From the NCBI GenBank assembly GCA_004335835.1, contig RWJK01001970.1:354-64353 (forward strand): DNA of 64,000 bases. The letters run 5' to 3'. The notes beneath the pieces were generated by a model. The model searched no databases. It had not been told where the DNA came from and saw nothing but the letters and a program-made list of their open reading frames with translations. A program made the position numbers and the translations under genes. Within the stretch, counting starts at the first letter, position 1, and each line of letters begins with the position of its first letter. This stretch comes from Scenedesmus sp. ARA3 (Eukaryota; Chlorophyta; Chlorophyceae; Sphaeropleales; Scenedesmaceae). Shown here piece after piece: positions 1 through 11,373 of the stretch.

Positions 1-371
1 TCGCCTGCCACCATAACGACTGGTGCGTTCATGTACAGCCAAGCAACCCAAACGCACACGCATCATCAACTCGACACCACGTGTAGGCGCCCCAGACCGC
101 AAAAAAGGCCTGACCCGCTTAAACGTAATAACATCAGCATGTTTAGGGTGCACATGCGTGATGTAACTCAACAAAGTGGAATGCTCCAGCGATTCACACA
201 TTATCCTATCTGCATGCAACTTCTTGATCTGCCCTGATTGACTGCACGCATGTGCATGCATGCAAGAGGCGTTCTAGATGCTTGCATGCACCACGGCAAT
301 TAGACAGTGCACAAGCTAGAAAAATTGCAATGGTCCCAAAACGGCACCGCTGCAAGAGATCAGCAATGCTT

Positions 372-402
372 GCATTACATTACATTACATTACATTACAT
401 GC
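372..402. repeat. ATTAC pentanucleotide microsatellite
   Basis: Five to six tandem copies of ATTAC. A related GTTAT tract lies at 2095-2118, followed by the same short phrase (atgctccactcaa), so the two sites share more than the repeat unit and may be two copies of one dispersed element. No coding function is seen. Confidence 0.85.
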
Positions 403-599
403 TCCACTCAAATGCTTGCAAATGTGTGGCCACTTTGATTCTATAGCATATTATGTATGTGCTGAGTGGTGGATGGAAAATTTCCCAAGAGATGCAGGCA
501 CCACACCTTGCCATGCAGCTGCAGGCAGGTGGTCACCGTGAATTGATCCAAATTGTGTTACACTTGACACGCTGCTTTATGTACCACCTGCAAAGCACA

Positions 600-1240
600 G
601 AACCATCACTATGACCCAATGTAATGGCTGATCAGCCCTGCCCACGCACCTGTTGGTTCTTTCAGCTGCAATTCGTTACCCTCCCGCGCGCTCCAAAGCT
701 CCAGCGCCTCACTCTGCGAGGCAGCCGCAATGCCTTCCTCGCTTGCCGCATCGCGTGTGTTTGCTGCCACCGTGAGCACAGCGTCCGTGCGCATTGCAGG
801 CACAGAGCCAGCGGCAGCAAGTGCGCGGCGCCGGTTGTGATTGGCTTGTGAAGCTAGCCCTTCATCCATACTCGCCATGGGCAGCTATGCTGACCGTGCA
901 CTGGCGGTTGACCCCTTGCGGGACGTCGCAGTGCCATTCGATGTCTCCTGGAATGCATTTGCTGGCTGGTTTGCAACGACATCAGCGGACGCAAGGCATG
1001 CCGACATGACTTCCGTCGAGGCGTCGCAGAGCCCTCTTGGAGGTCTGACAAGCGCCAGAGTTCCGCGGTGCTGATCTCGGGCCGGTTGCGGGCCATGTAC
1101 ACCGAGAACGCAGCCATGTCGCAGCTCTCACTGCGCCGTTTGCTTAACTCGGCTTCGACAGCTGCATGGTTGTCGTCGAGGCGCGTGAGGTGCACTAGCA
1201 GGCCCCGTGCACGCTTGGCTGCTAATTGCGCAGTCAAGGC
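600..1240 (-). CDS. possible coding exons, unknown protein
   Basis: The minus strand reads open from about 1237 to 1000 with a charged, coiled-coil-like composition (for example RLDDNHAAVEAELSKRR and RPEISTAELWRLSDLQ). A second open stretch at 878-609 is Ala/Glu-rich. No domain is recognised, no clean splice pair joins the two stretches, and a start could not be chosen. This may be the end of a gene, a degraded gene, or chance open sequence. Confidence 0.25.
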
Positions 1241-1431
1241 CTGCAGAAGCAGTCAGACATCAGGAAATCGACCCAGCGCTCAACAAGTTGTCGTACCCGG
1301 TTGATTGGTTTTCAAGGATATAGCATAGACATTGCAACCGCTGGTTCATACAGACATGCACATAAATTCTGTTTCAAATTCCCTGCCCTCTTCCCTCCGT
1401 TGATCCCGCCCTCTGAAAAGACGGCGTAGAC

Positions 1432-1460
1432 ACTTTCAACTTTCAACTTTCAACTTTCAC
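1432..1460. repeat. ACTTTCA heptanucleotide repeat
   Basis: About four tandem copies of ACTTTCA. The surrounding 1241-2400 holds no recognised gene. The 1620-2000 part is made of imperfect short GC-rich motifs (cacggca and relatives) that keep several frames open by composition alone. Confidence 0.8.
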
Positions 1461-2162
1461 ATGTGTTGTCAATTATCTCTTTGATCATCATTATGACCTG
1501 GTGGTTCCGGTAAGAGGGGATATCAGTACGTACCTATATGACTTTGTGGTTCAACTACGGCTCCCAACGTGGGCACATGAGACTGTTGTCATGCTATAGT
1601 CACAATGAATGCTTGTGCATGGAAGCCATGTGAACCATTGGTGTGACATGGCCAGGAGTGGCACGGCACGGCATGGCAAGGGCACACACAACACGGCGCG
1701 ACGCGGTCATGGCCTGATCAGGCAGGAACAACACGGCACGGCTCGCACAACATGGGACAACACGGCGCAGCGCGGCACGACAACGCCAGGCACGACACGG
1801 TACCATGCTGCGCGGCGTGACGCATTTGGCACCGTATGCATCCCATGCTGCGTCCACAGCTGTTTAACGAGAGTATCACCTCGCCCTTACATCCCACCTG
1901 CTTGGACAGATGCACACAGACAGGCACAACACGGTATGAGGCTGCACGGCGTGGCACACATCGGCACAGTATGCATCCCACCTGTGTGAGGCTGGCAAGT
2001 GCCTTCAGCTGCTGCTGCTGGTCGTCACTGCCACTGCTGGCTCTGCGGCTGGACGGAGACCTGCACACCAGACACCAGAATGGCTTTTTTACGTTACGTT
2101 ATGTTATGTTATGTTACATGCTCCACTCAACAAAGGAGTGGGAACCCCAAACTATTTTCACC

Positions 2163-2238
2163 TGAGTGAGTGAGTGAGTGAGTGAGTGAGTGAGTGAGTG
2201 AGTGAGCGAGTGAGCGAGTGAGTGAGTGAGTGAGTGAC
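2163..2238. repeat. (GAGT)n microsatellite
   Basis: A nearly perfect run of about 19 GAGT/GAGC tetranucleotides, downstream of the 3' end of the EGF-domain gene. Confidence 0.95.
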
Positions 2239-2399
2239 TACCCAGGCAGCTCGGCAGCTCCTGCGTAAGTTAAGACTGGAGGGACGTGTGTGGCCTTTTT
2301 ACCTGATACATTAGATCACGCACAAGCTCCACCGCTGTGTGTATGTTTTCATATCATGGTGCCACATGCACAGCCCTCATCTAGCTGCTAGAAGTGACC

Positions 2400-4547
2400 T
2401 CATGTGGCTGCACCTACTGCATCAATGTTTGACGGGTGCAAATGTACCCATGCAAACCCAACATGTTGCTGCTGCCCTGTGAATGGCCACACAGGTATTG
2501 GCAGCACAGCACCGGGCACATAATCTCTGAGGTCGTGGAACAGTCGTAGCAGCACCACGGCAGCTGCATGTGGAGAATATATCCACAGGACGTTCCTAAC
2601 TTTGGAAGGGGGAGCCGGGGAGCAAACAAACCAGGTTTGTTCCAAGGTCCTTGGAAAGGCAGCTGCAGCCGTCAACGCACCTGAGGTAGGAGTCCAAAGC
2701 CGCAAACGCCGCAAACGTGCCAGCATCTGCGGGCGCAGTCATAGTCGCCAGCCCGATCAGCAGTCGGTCGAAGAACACAATGTCGTTGTACCGCAACACT
2801 GTATCGCCAGGCATGTACGCTTCGTCATCTGGCGGTGGCTCTGTTGCCAGTGGCCCACTGCTGGAATTCAGGAAGCTAAAGTCTTCACTGAATGTGGCAG
2901 CCCACTTCAGCTTTCCGGTTGTGGTGTCGATGCTCTGGTGCAAGTCCAGCTGCTGACTGGCGTTGCCAGGATTGGCAAGCAATGACCCCGAAAGGAACGC
3001 GGTGCGGGACTTTGACGTGAGTAGGTGAGGGCAGGCGTGCACAGGGTGGATCATGCTGTCCCCTGCAGCTGGCTTATACAAAGTGTCATTGAGCTGCACC
3101 AGGTTTGCCTGCAGGATACACACAAGAGGCCAGCCTCTTGAGGCCTTCACGAGGAGCTTAGCGGTGTTGCAGTCGTCAGGCGGCGCTGTGCCGGTGAGCA
3201 CCCGAGGGATCTGGAATGTAAGCTTGTCTGTGCCGTCTGCAAGATCCAGCAGCGGCAGCAGCAAACCGTTCAAGGCAAGGGATGCTTGCAGTTGCAGCAG
3301 CAGCTCCTCCTCTATCTGTACAACAGTCAATGCCTCAATGCGGTGGCACCTCATGCAGTAATGGCTGCCGCTGCCATGAAAGCAACAAACGTCTGTTGTC
3401 ACTGCTGCTGCTGCTGCTGTTGATGCAGTAGATGATCTCTATGCTGCCGTGAGCTAGGTTTGAATTGAGGCTATTCTGAATAATATATATCATCCTGCTT
3501 TGTTGGCATGCCTTGCCGCTCTGATGAAGGTTGGCCACTTACAGAAGCGCTGGCACTGCAGGCCGAAGTAGCCTGCTGTGCAGACACACTTGGAGCCCTC
3601 ACAGCGGCCGTTGACACAGGGAGGTGAGCACGTGCCTGCACAGCAGCAGACATGGCAGAATGTTCAGGGCACAGCACTGCTTGTAAAAGGAGGCGGCAGA
3701 AGCAGCTGTGCTCATGGCCAGCACCCATGCGCTGCCTTGCTGCCACAGCATTAGCAAGTGATTCGAAGCAGCACAGAACTACGCTACAGCAAACACGACA
3801 GCTGAATGCTGAAGGACGCAGGTGCTAATCCAGCCGAACTTGCAGATGCAGGCATGTCACTTGTAACCACTGGCTGATGATCAGATGATCAGTGCAATCT
3901 CACCAGGCGGGGGTGTCATGCCGCACATGTTGCTGGGGTCGAGGGCGTCCAGGATGCAGCCCCTGCCGTTGGTGCCATTCAGTATGCGGCATATGCCGGG
4001 GAAAGTCCTGCAGGGCCCCTGCCTGCGCAGTGAGTCCAGGATGAAGTTGAGTGCCTTCCAGGAGCCCCTGTAGCTGACCTGCACAGCCCTGGTGAATTTT
4101 GCGGACAGCTGACCGCCCTGCAGGGAAGCACGGGGCAGCGCAGCAGCACAGATGAATGTTTGTTGCGGACGCAAGCAAACAGAGGCAGTTCCAGGCAGGG
4201 GGGCCCCTGTTGGTCGGGATGTGAACTTCACTGGGCTGTTTCACCATGAAATTCAGATCCAGCTGCAGCAAGAGTCTTGAGGCTGCGCTCACCGATGATG
4301 AGGTGCATGTAGATACGTCAACATTCACAGGATACTTATGGTGTGGCCTCGACGCCCTTGCGGCGACCACGTTGGCAATGATCTCCGACATCGCTTTCAG
4401 CTCTGCAGGAGACGCCTGGCAGCTTGTGACAGATATGTTGATGATGAAGGTGACGTGTAGAGTTGCCGGTTCGGTTGACTGAGGTAACTGGCCTGTAGCG
4501 TAAGCTGCAAGCACAGCGAGCAGCAGAACTTGCTGCCAAGCGGCCAT
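2400..4547 (-). CDS. secreted EGF-like domain protein
   Basis: Unnamed extracellular or cell-surface protein. The ATG at 4547 opens a signal peptide (M-A-A-W-Q then a Leu/Ala core, ending near ATGQ, residues 1-20). Exon 1 (4547-4293) joins in frame to exon 2 (4117-3904), which is Cys-containing and includes SYRGSWKALNFILDSLRRQG. Exon 3 (3635-3543) encodes an EGF-like module with the six-cysteine pattern CSPPCVNGRCEGSKCVC...GLQC, ending at a perfect GTAAGT donor. Further open sequence at 3402-2680 (starting near HYCMRCHRIEAL, then IEEELLLQLQ) is probably part of the same gene and ends at a GTGCGT donor near 2680. The joins after exon 3 and the terminal exon are not resolved. The module suggests adhesion or matrix binding. 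Function is unknown. Confidence 0.72.
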
Positions 4548-5795
4548 TGCTACCGTTTGCTTGATTCAAAGTGGGATACACTCCTCATTGTTTATCGAGA
4601 GGATGTTGATGAAGATCGGATGAGCAGGCTTAAGCAACAGGCCTGTATCTGCCTGATATTTACTGACGTCTACTGGAAGTGACTGTGATCACAGCCATTG
4701 AGCCACCCATGTTATCCCAATATAGACAGGATATCATCACCAGAAACTTGCATGCAAGCGTCGCGGCATCCCGACAGCATGATGATTTGATATCCAGCCA
4801 TATGTTATGGTTTGATAAGCAGCATGACATGACGCGATCAGCACGCTATTCAGCCGAAACGAAGATTTCACTTATAAGTTTAAGCTGGAGGGCGTCAAAT
4901 TGCAAGCACCTTTGATGTTCGAACACATCCCTGTCCGTTCGTACATGGGCCACCACGGCCTCGTCACCAGTTACCAGTCAGCAAGCACTTTACTTTATAT
5001 GGGGCCGGGTGCCCGGTGTAACCTGAATGGGAAGTAACTGGTAAGTTACGTGTGCCTTACGGCGCTAAGTAGGGCCACAGGCCCACCCACTAAGGAGCCA
5101 GACAAGGCTCATGGTGTCCAAAAAGCACCTAAACAGAAACACAGGCACTAAGCGTCAACTTGGAGGGCGTGCTCAAGTACCATGCGATGCAGGTAAGCAG
5201 TTTCCCTGTTTATGGATCATCAACATGTACGCAGTTAGTCGCACAAAACCTAACTGCTCGCTGACCGTCAGCAAAGTTACTTTCATTGCCAATGATGCAA
5301 ACAGTTTGCACGAGGATACCGACCGTACAAATTACTGGCGATGGCAGCTGTTGCGTCAAATGCACACGCAACGCGCGCACTCCAAGAAACAGCCCGTGCA
5401 TTGCACAGCATGCATGTGCTCCACTACAGATGATCACATCACCACAGCACACAGCACGTGTTCCAGCACGCCGCGGCAGACGTCGGCCACACCACATCGC
5501 CACAGCCTGCCTGCTGGGTGCAGTAGGCCAGAGTGGCAAGTTCTCATGTGATTCAATGGTAGCTTCAGAAGGCTTTCCGGCAGCGATGCCTAATGCTGAA
5601 AACGCCTCAGGCCACATTCCCTCTCAGTCTACTCTGGAACAGTGCAATCACAACCCCAGCACCACCAAACCATCACAACACTGATGTCAGCCCTGGTGCT
5701 GCGACAGCACCCACAAGCCATCCATGCAGCAGCAGTCCAAAGAGATCTGGCAGCGGTGCAAATGCTGCGCATGTCTCATCTAGAGGCGGCCTGAG
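4548..5795. other. intergenic stretch, no gene seen
   Basis: Upstream of the EGF-domain gene and downstream of the MYND gene. It is comparatively AT-rich, with only short chance open frames on both strands and no recognisable domain or RNA gene. Confidence 0.5.
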
Positions 5796-5799
5796 AAAG

Positions 5800-5906
5800 C
5801 AACGAGGGGATGCGCTGGCACGCGGCCTTGTGGCAGTGCTTGCAAGGCACACAGTGACCGGAGCGGCAGACACCTCCCACCGCCTGCACCACTGCCAGCG
5901 CTTCAT
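5800..5906 (-). pseudogene. partial copy of a MYND-finger tail
   Basis: The reverse strand reads C-R-S-G-H-C-V-P-C-K-H-C then HKAACQRIPS. The last part closely matches HKAACQRIRS at the true C-terminus of the neighbouring MYND protein. It lies just beyond that gene's stop codon, so it looks like a decayed tandem copy of the zinc-finger tail. It could also be the end of an alternative transcript. Confidence 0.45.
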
Positions 5907-5933
5907 ATGCTGTAGACTTTCACCTCAAGCTTG

Positions 5934-7436
5934 CTACATCGAGCGGATGCGCTGGCATGCCGCTTTATGCGCAGCCCAGTGCGCCGTCTGGCAGTCCTTG
6001 CTGCAATAATGCGCAGCCAGGCAAGACTTGCAGCGCTTGTTCACGCTCAGACTCGCCTGCGCCACACCTTCTAGGTTTGTGCAGCCGGGGTTGTTGCAGC
6101 CCACCGGTAGCGGCACCTCACTCAGCAGCGAGCCAAAAAGGCCCAGCAGATCTGTTAGTAACGCACCCAGCTGCTGCCGCATCTCGCCACGCATCTGCAG
6201 CATCATCTGCGGCACTTCAGCTGCGGCCGCCTCACCCTCTGCTGCTGCGCTGTCACCATCTGCGCTGCTGCTGCTGCTGCTGCTGCTGCGAGGCTCCAGC
6301 CCCACCACTCCCACCGGCAGCAGCTGCTGCAGCAGGTTCAGGTTCGCCACAAAGTCTCCCGGATGGTGATCTTGGAAACCTCGGACCTGCAGCACCACCT
6401 TTGGCGGCACCGACTGCACCAGATGTGCCCAGCCCCTTGCCAGCCCCTGTCCCTTCAGTGCTGCCTTAATCGCCTGCAGCGCTGCTACATCGTCTGCTGT
6501 AGCACCGCCTGCTGCCTTGCCGCCAGTGAGCTTAGCAGGCAAGCCATTCAGCACTTGCGTGAGGTAGCAGCGCGCACAGAGGGCCTGATATGCCGCCCGC
6601 ACAAACATCAGCCCACTCAGCAGGTCCACTGCACCTGACTCCGTCACTAACGCATCTCCACCCGCTTCCACACCTACTGCTGCACTACTGCTGCTATCGC
6701 CAGGCCCAGCTGCAGGTGCCGCAGTTGGTAGCTCCTGCAGGGATAGCTGCAGCTCCTGCAGCACTGGCACTGCAGCACGAGCCAGCAGCGTGATCAGCAC
6801 CAGGCTGCAGGCAGCAGTCTGGCTGGAAGACTTGACCTGCGCAGCAACAGCCTGCGGCGTCCACTGCTGCTGCTGCTGCTCGTCCTGCTGCTGCTTGGCT
6901 GCTTTCTTCGGGCTCTTAGGCCTGTTACTGATGCTGCTGCTGCCTCCATTTCCATTCGCCTCTGCTTCAGCAGCAGCAGCAGCAGGGTCAGCTGCTTCCT
7001 CCTGCCCCTGCAGTGCTGTGATGATGGCATCCTCCAAGCCTACTGCTAGCCACTCTGCAACTTTCTGCAGCGGCGGCAGCACGTAGTGCACTGGCGTGTC
7101 GTGATCAATGTGCCACTGCTGCTGCTGCTGCTGCTGGCTGCTGCCGCCGTTGGCTGCTGCCAATGAGGCTGCATCTGCATCTGCGTCCTGCTGCTGCTGC
7201 TGCTGCTGCTGCGACAGTACAGGCCCGACAACAGATTTGCTATAGCCATGCAGCGCAGCTGCAAACGAGCGGCAGACAGAATAGTCTGACAGGATCACCA
7301 TACTCTTCTTTGTGCGCACTGCGTAGCGGCTGCTCAGCTGCTTGCCGCCATTCAGGGCTGCATCCACCTCTGCTGCTGTCACCGCACCATCAGCACTGCT
7401 GCTGTCTTTGCTGCTGCTGTCACTGCTGTCGCCTAA

Positions 7437-7467
<31 letters not shown>

Positions 7468-7626
7468 TGCGCCTCTTCCTTTGTGAGTGAGCGTGTGAGG
7501 AAGCTGGCTGACATGGGCAACAGCACCTGCAGGTTGGCTGGCTGCACATGCCTCACAAGGTGGTCCATCAGCTGGTAGAAGCGAGCAGGGTCCTGCTCAG
7601 TCAGGCTGCCCAGCAGCTGGTCGTCT

Positions 7627-7673
<47 letters not shown>

Positions 7674-7753
7674 CAAGGCGGTGTCAGCGGTTTTGTCATA
7701 GCAGGAGTCGTGCAGGGTCTTGCTCAGTGAGGCTGCCCAGCAGCTGGTCATCT

Positions 7754-7809
<56 letters not shown>

Positions 7810-10673
7810 TAGGCGCGGGTTGTGATACTGATCGAGGCAGAGCAAGTGACGTGCATGGGAGATTGCATGCCAGCAGCCGCAGGTACAGCAGGGAGAGGTG
7901 ACAGCTGACGTACAGGGAACCAGCAGCAGAGCTGCCTTTTCGCGCCTTTGTTCAACCCTAACAGCTGCCATAGTTCTTTACTTGCAAAGCAGCTGGTGGC
8001 ACGCAATTGCATCTACAAGGCCATGTGGCCCTGCCGGTGTTCATTCCGTTCCAACTTGTATCAAATGCAAAGCATCAGCAAAGCAACCGCGTGTACGCTG
8101 CACACCCCTCACTGTCTTGCGGTCAACTCACCAACCAGGCCGTGGCTCCGCAGCAGCCCAGCCGCCCCTGCAAGCCGCCCAGGGCACATCTGGATCAGCA
8201 CATGAGCCACCAGCACACAGCGCTCCGCATTCTCACTGCCAGCATCCTCCTGCTGCTGCTCAAACCCATCAACCTCCTCCTTCTGCTGCTGCTCTGGCTT
8301 CGACTGCTGCTGCTGCTGGGCCTCAGGTGCATGCATAAGGTACTCTGACAGCACCTGCAGCAGCAGCTTGCCGCGGCTCACCACCAGCTGCTGCATCTCG
8401 CCCCTGCTGCAGCCCCGAGCCGAAGCAGCCAGCTGCTGCAACGGCAGCGCCAGCCAGCTGCACTGCCCGCATCGCTGCAGCAGCGCAATTGACTCCAGCA
8501 GCAGCTTGAAACCTAGCACGCTGTCAACCAGCCCTTCGCTGCCAGCTGCAGCTGTGGCAGTGTCTGCATCAGTACCAGCTGCTGTAGCATCTGCAGCAGC
8601 AGCGGGATCCTTCTTCAGCACAACTAGGTCAAAGAAGCCTTTTGAGAGTGCCTCACAAGCACGTGTGATGTGCTTCAGCGCTGATGCGCCGCTGTCCACG
8701 CCAAGCATGCATGCTGTTGCCAGGGCAACGTCCTTCAGTGGCAGCGCTTCAAGGTGATCCAGCGGAACAGCCTCCGCACTGCTGCTGCTGCTGCTGCTGC
8801 TGCCGGGTACTGCTGCTGCTGGTGCTGATGGTTGGTCCTGCAGCCATGTGTTGGCCACTGCAATGATCTGCAGGAACGCCCTTGCAGGAAGGACCGGCTG
8901 CTCCATCTGCTGCTGCTGCGGTTGCTCCGCAGCGGGTGCACTGCCTTTGCTGCTGCCTGCGCTCTCACCATCTGCTGCTGCTGCTGGCAGCGGTACACTC
9001 AGCATACTAGCTTGCACACAGTGCAGCAGTGCTAGAAGGCTGCTAAATATGCTGCTGCTGGGATCGTCTGCCAACGCTACTGGGTGGCTGTAGCGCCAGC
9101 TGCCATCCTCAGCAGCTGCTACAGCCGCCGCTGCTGCTGCTGCAGCCGCCGCTTCAGCGCTGCTGCTGCTCTTGAGCACAGGGGCGTCTGTGCCTCCGCT
9201 GCTGTTGTCCTTGCCTCCGCTGCTGCCGCCACCTTCCTTGCTCGCTTTCTTTGCGGGAGTGCCAGTGTTGCTAGCCCTGCCGCCGCTGCTCGGGTGCCTG
9301 TGTGTTGCATACCCCTGGTCAACGTATGCTTGCAGGACAGGTCCCAACTGCACTATGCAGCTTGCCAGGTCAGCATGAAGCGGCTGCTCACCAGCCGCCA
9401 CTGCTGCTGCTGGGTTGCTGCTGCTGCTGCCACTGCTGCTGCTGCTTGTGATGAGCTCCTGCAGCAGCAGCCACGCGCCGGCTGTAGCGGTGAGGCTCCT
9501 GCGGGGGGACTCCTGCAGCAGCCACTGCAGTGCAGGAGCAAGCCCTGGCAGCATGCCTGCGGGAAGCGGCAGGAACAGAACAGTATACTCAGAGACATTA
9601 CGCGACATAATCTGCAAGGCTTCATCTTTGACAGCTCTGACATGTACCGTGATGGCCAGATGTGTCATTGCACTGCTGGAGATTTGCCATCTGCTTGCAG
9701 GAAACCAGCTTGCAGGAAACAGCTGAGCTGCCGCATGATGATAAGCACAGCATGCAGGCTGGCGTCACTCACTGATGCGATCATAAGAGCCAAACACATC
9801 ACCCGAGCTGTGTTGCTTGGTGGTTGTTGCATTTAGCTAACAGCAGTAAACAGCTGCCAGTAACGGCTGGCACTAAACAGAGAAAACGCGGTAAGAAAGC
9901 TACCAGCAACAGCAAGCAGGAACCCACCTGAGGCCTGCAGCTGCTCTGTGAAGCATGTTGCCAGTGCTGCATCTGTGTGCGCTACTCGCAGCATGTTGGC
10001 GAGTGTGACCAGCAGCAACTGCCACAGCGACTCCTGCTGCTCGCTGTTCAGCAGCAGCTGCTCCTGCGGCTGCTGCTGCAGCCAGCACACCAGCTTGCCC
10101 AGCAGCTTCACGCAGCGTTCGTTGACCAGCGTGCTGACACATGCTGCGGTCAAACTTGTGTTGACCACTTGGCTGTTGATGTCTGCGCAGACCTGCCTTG
10201 TAACTGACAGGAGCTCTGCCAGCGGCCCGACAGCAGGGAGCGGCACTGCAGCACACGACAGCCCAGCACGGTAAGGGTCAGATATGGATGCAGGTACCGT
10301 TGTATAAGCGGAGTCAGCTGAGTGACGCTGCTGTCAGCACAGCTGTTGCAGTAGTAATGTTCTGCTTTGCAGCAACCCAACTGCAGCCAACTGCGTGGAC
10401 CACATGCTCCTGTATCTGCTGCACTGTCTATTTTCTGGCATTGCCGCAACCACAACATCAATACAACTATCCGGAAGTCAATCTTCGTGACCGATGTGCC
10501 ATGGCAGCGTTGGCTCTCAGTCTGCTGCTTCCATTGCTGCTCTACCACTGCTGCTACCCTCCATTTGCATGCACAGCCGTTCACCTGGACACTCATGCTT
10601 TAGATAAAGGTGATGAGCTATATTAGTCCAGTGCTTGTTCAATTTCTGGGCGAGCTGCGCCGCGCTGGGCATT
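5934..10673 (-). CDS. large MYND-type zinc finger protein
   Basis: Protein of more than 1100 residues with a C-terminal MYND finger. Exons 10245-9928, 9556-8132 and 7624-5934 join in frame. An ATG at 10673 (MPSAAQLAQKLNKHW) is a candidate start, but the first intron is not resolved. The last ~45 residues carry the Zn ligands: CNNPGCTNLEG, then CKSC, HYCSKDCQTAHW and HKAAC. The rest is Leu-rich, probably helical-repeat, interrupted by Gln, Ala and Ser runs encoded by CAG/CTG repeats. MYND fingers bind proline-rich peptides in transcriptional or chromatin partners, and chlorophycean algae have many such proteins. The specific partner is unknown. The intron between 8131 and 7625 contains a duplicate of the start of the last exon. 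Confidence 0.85.
7625..8131 (-). repeat. intron with duplicated acceptor and exon start
   Basis: On the minus strand the intron ends with CTAAC-(CTG)n-CAG followed by DQLLGSLTEQDPAR (copy from 7751). This is followed by a second (CTG)n-CAG and the same peptide again (from 7624). Only the second copy is in frame with the rest of the last exon (...FYQLMDHLV). The first runs into a stop after a few residues, so it is an echo. The two CAG/CTG tracts lie at about 7628-7672 and 7753-7808. Confidence 0.8.
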
Positions 10674-10879
10674 GTCTGCAACGAGGTGTGCAACCTCCTC
10701 TGAGTTCGGCACAACGGCAGCACTGACCAGTGAGTTCTGGCACTTCGATAAAGCGAACAAAACCTGTCTCGGAGAGTCTTACAGACTGCAAAAAGTGCGT
10801 TCAACCCGAGCAAGACGTCAACCTCGCGCAAACAGACTATTCTGGCAGTGCATGCGTGGATCGCTCGGCTTGTAATACC

Positions 10880-11373
10880 TACCTAGACTATCATAGCTTC
10901 ATCTATCGGCGTTGTTACAGCTGAACAAGCGCGTGCACTGGGTAACTGCTTCAAAGCCCTACTGGTGACACAAGGTGACACGCAACCACAGCTGCTGGGG
11001 TGACGTGCAATTCGGTCATCAAGGATGGTTGCAAGAGACTTGCGGGTGAACTGCCAGTGCAGCCAGGGCTAGCTGCCGGATGCCTTAGATGTCTGCAGCT
11101 CTGTAGCATGGTCATGACACAGCTGCTGCTGTTGTATGGTTAGGTCTCAGCACCACGCAACTCGGCGGTTGAACTGTCACAAACCAACTCCAAGCCACAA
11201 GATTGCACAACTGATGCCAATGGCATCCAGGTCACCAACCAGCAGCACACACCTAGCATGCAACATGTACGCACCTCAGCCTGCCGGGCAGCCTGCCGGG
11301 CACCCTTTGGAAGCTGCTGCTCTTGCAGGACACAGCCATCCTGCACAGTGTAAGACCCGATGCAAACCCAAAC
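10880..11373. other. intergenic stretch, no gene seen
   Basis: Between the 5' end of the MYND gene and the 3' end of the CWF19-like gene, both on the minus strand. It contains the MYND promoter and the CWF19-like 3' region, with no open frame resembling protein. Confidence 0.5.

Noticed and set aside
1609..2068. Overlapping open frames on both strands
   Set aside because: The sequence is made of short cacggca-like repeats that keep several frames open. There is no domain, no splice context and no start preference.
7626..7971. Long poly-alanine open frame on the minus strand as protein sequence
   Set aside because: The CTG run follows a CTAAC motif and ends in CAG before the conserved exon start. 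Reading it as intron tail closes the frame, whereas reading it as coding leads to a stop after the first copy.
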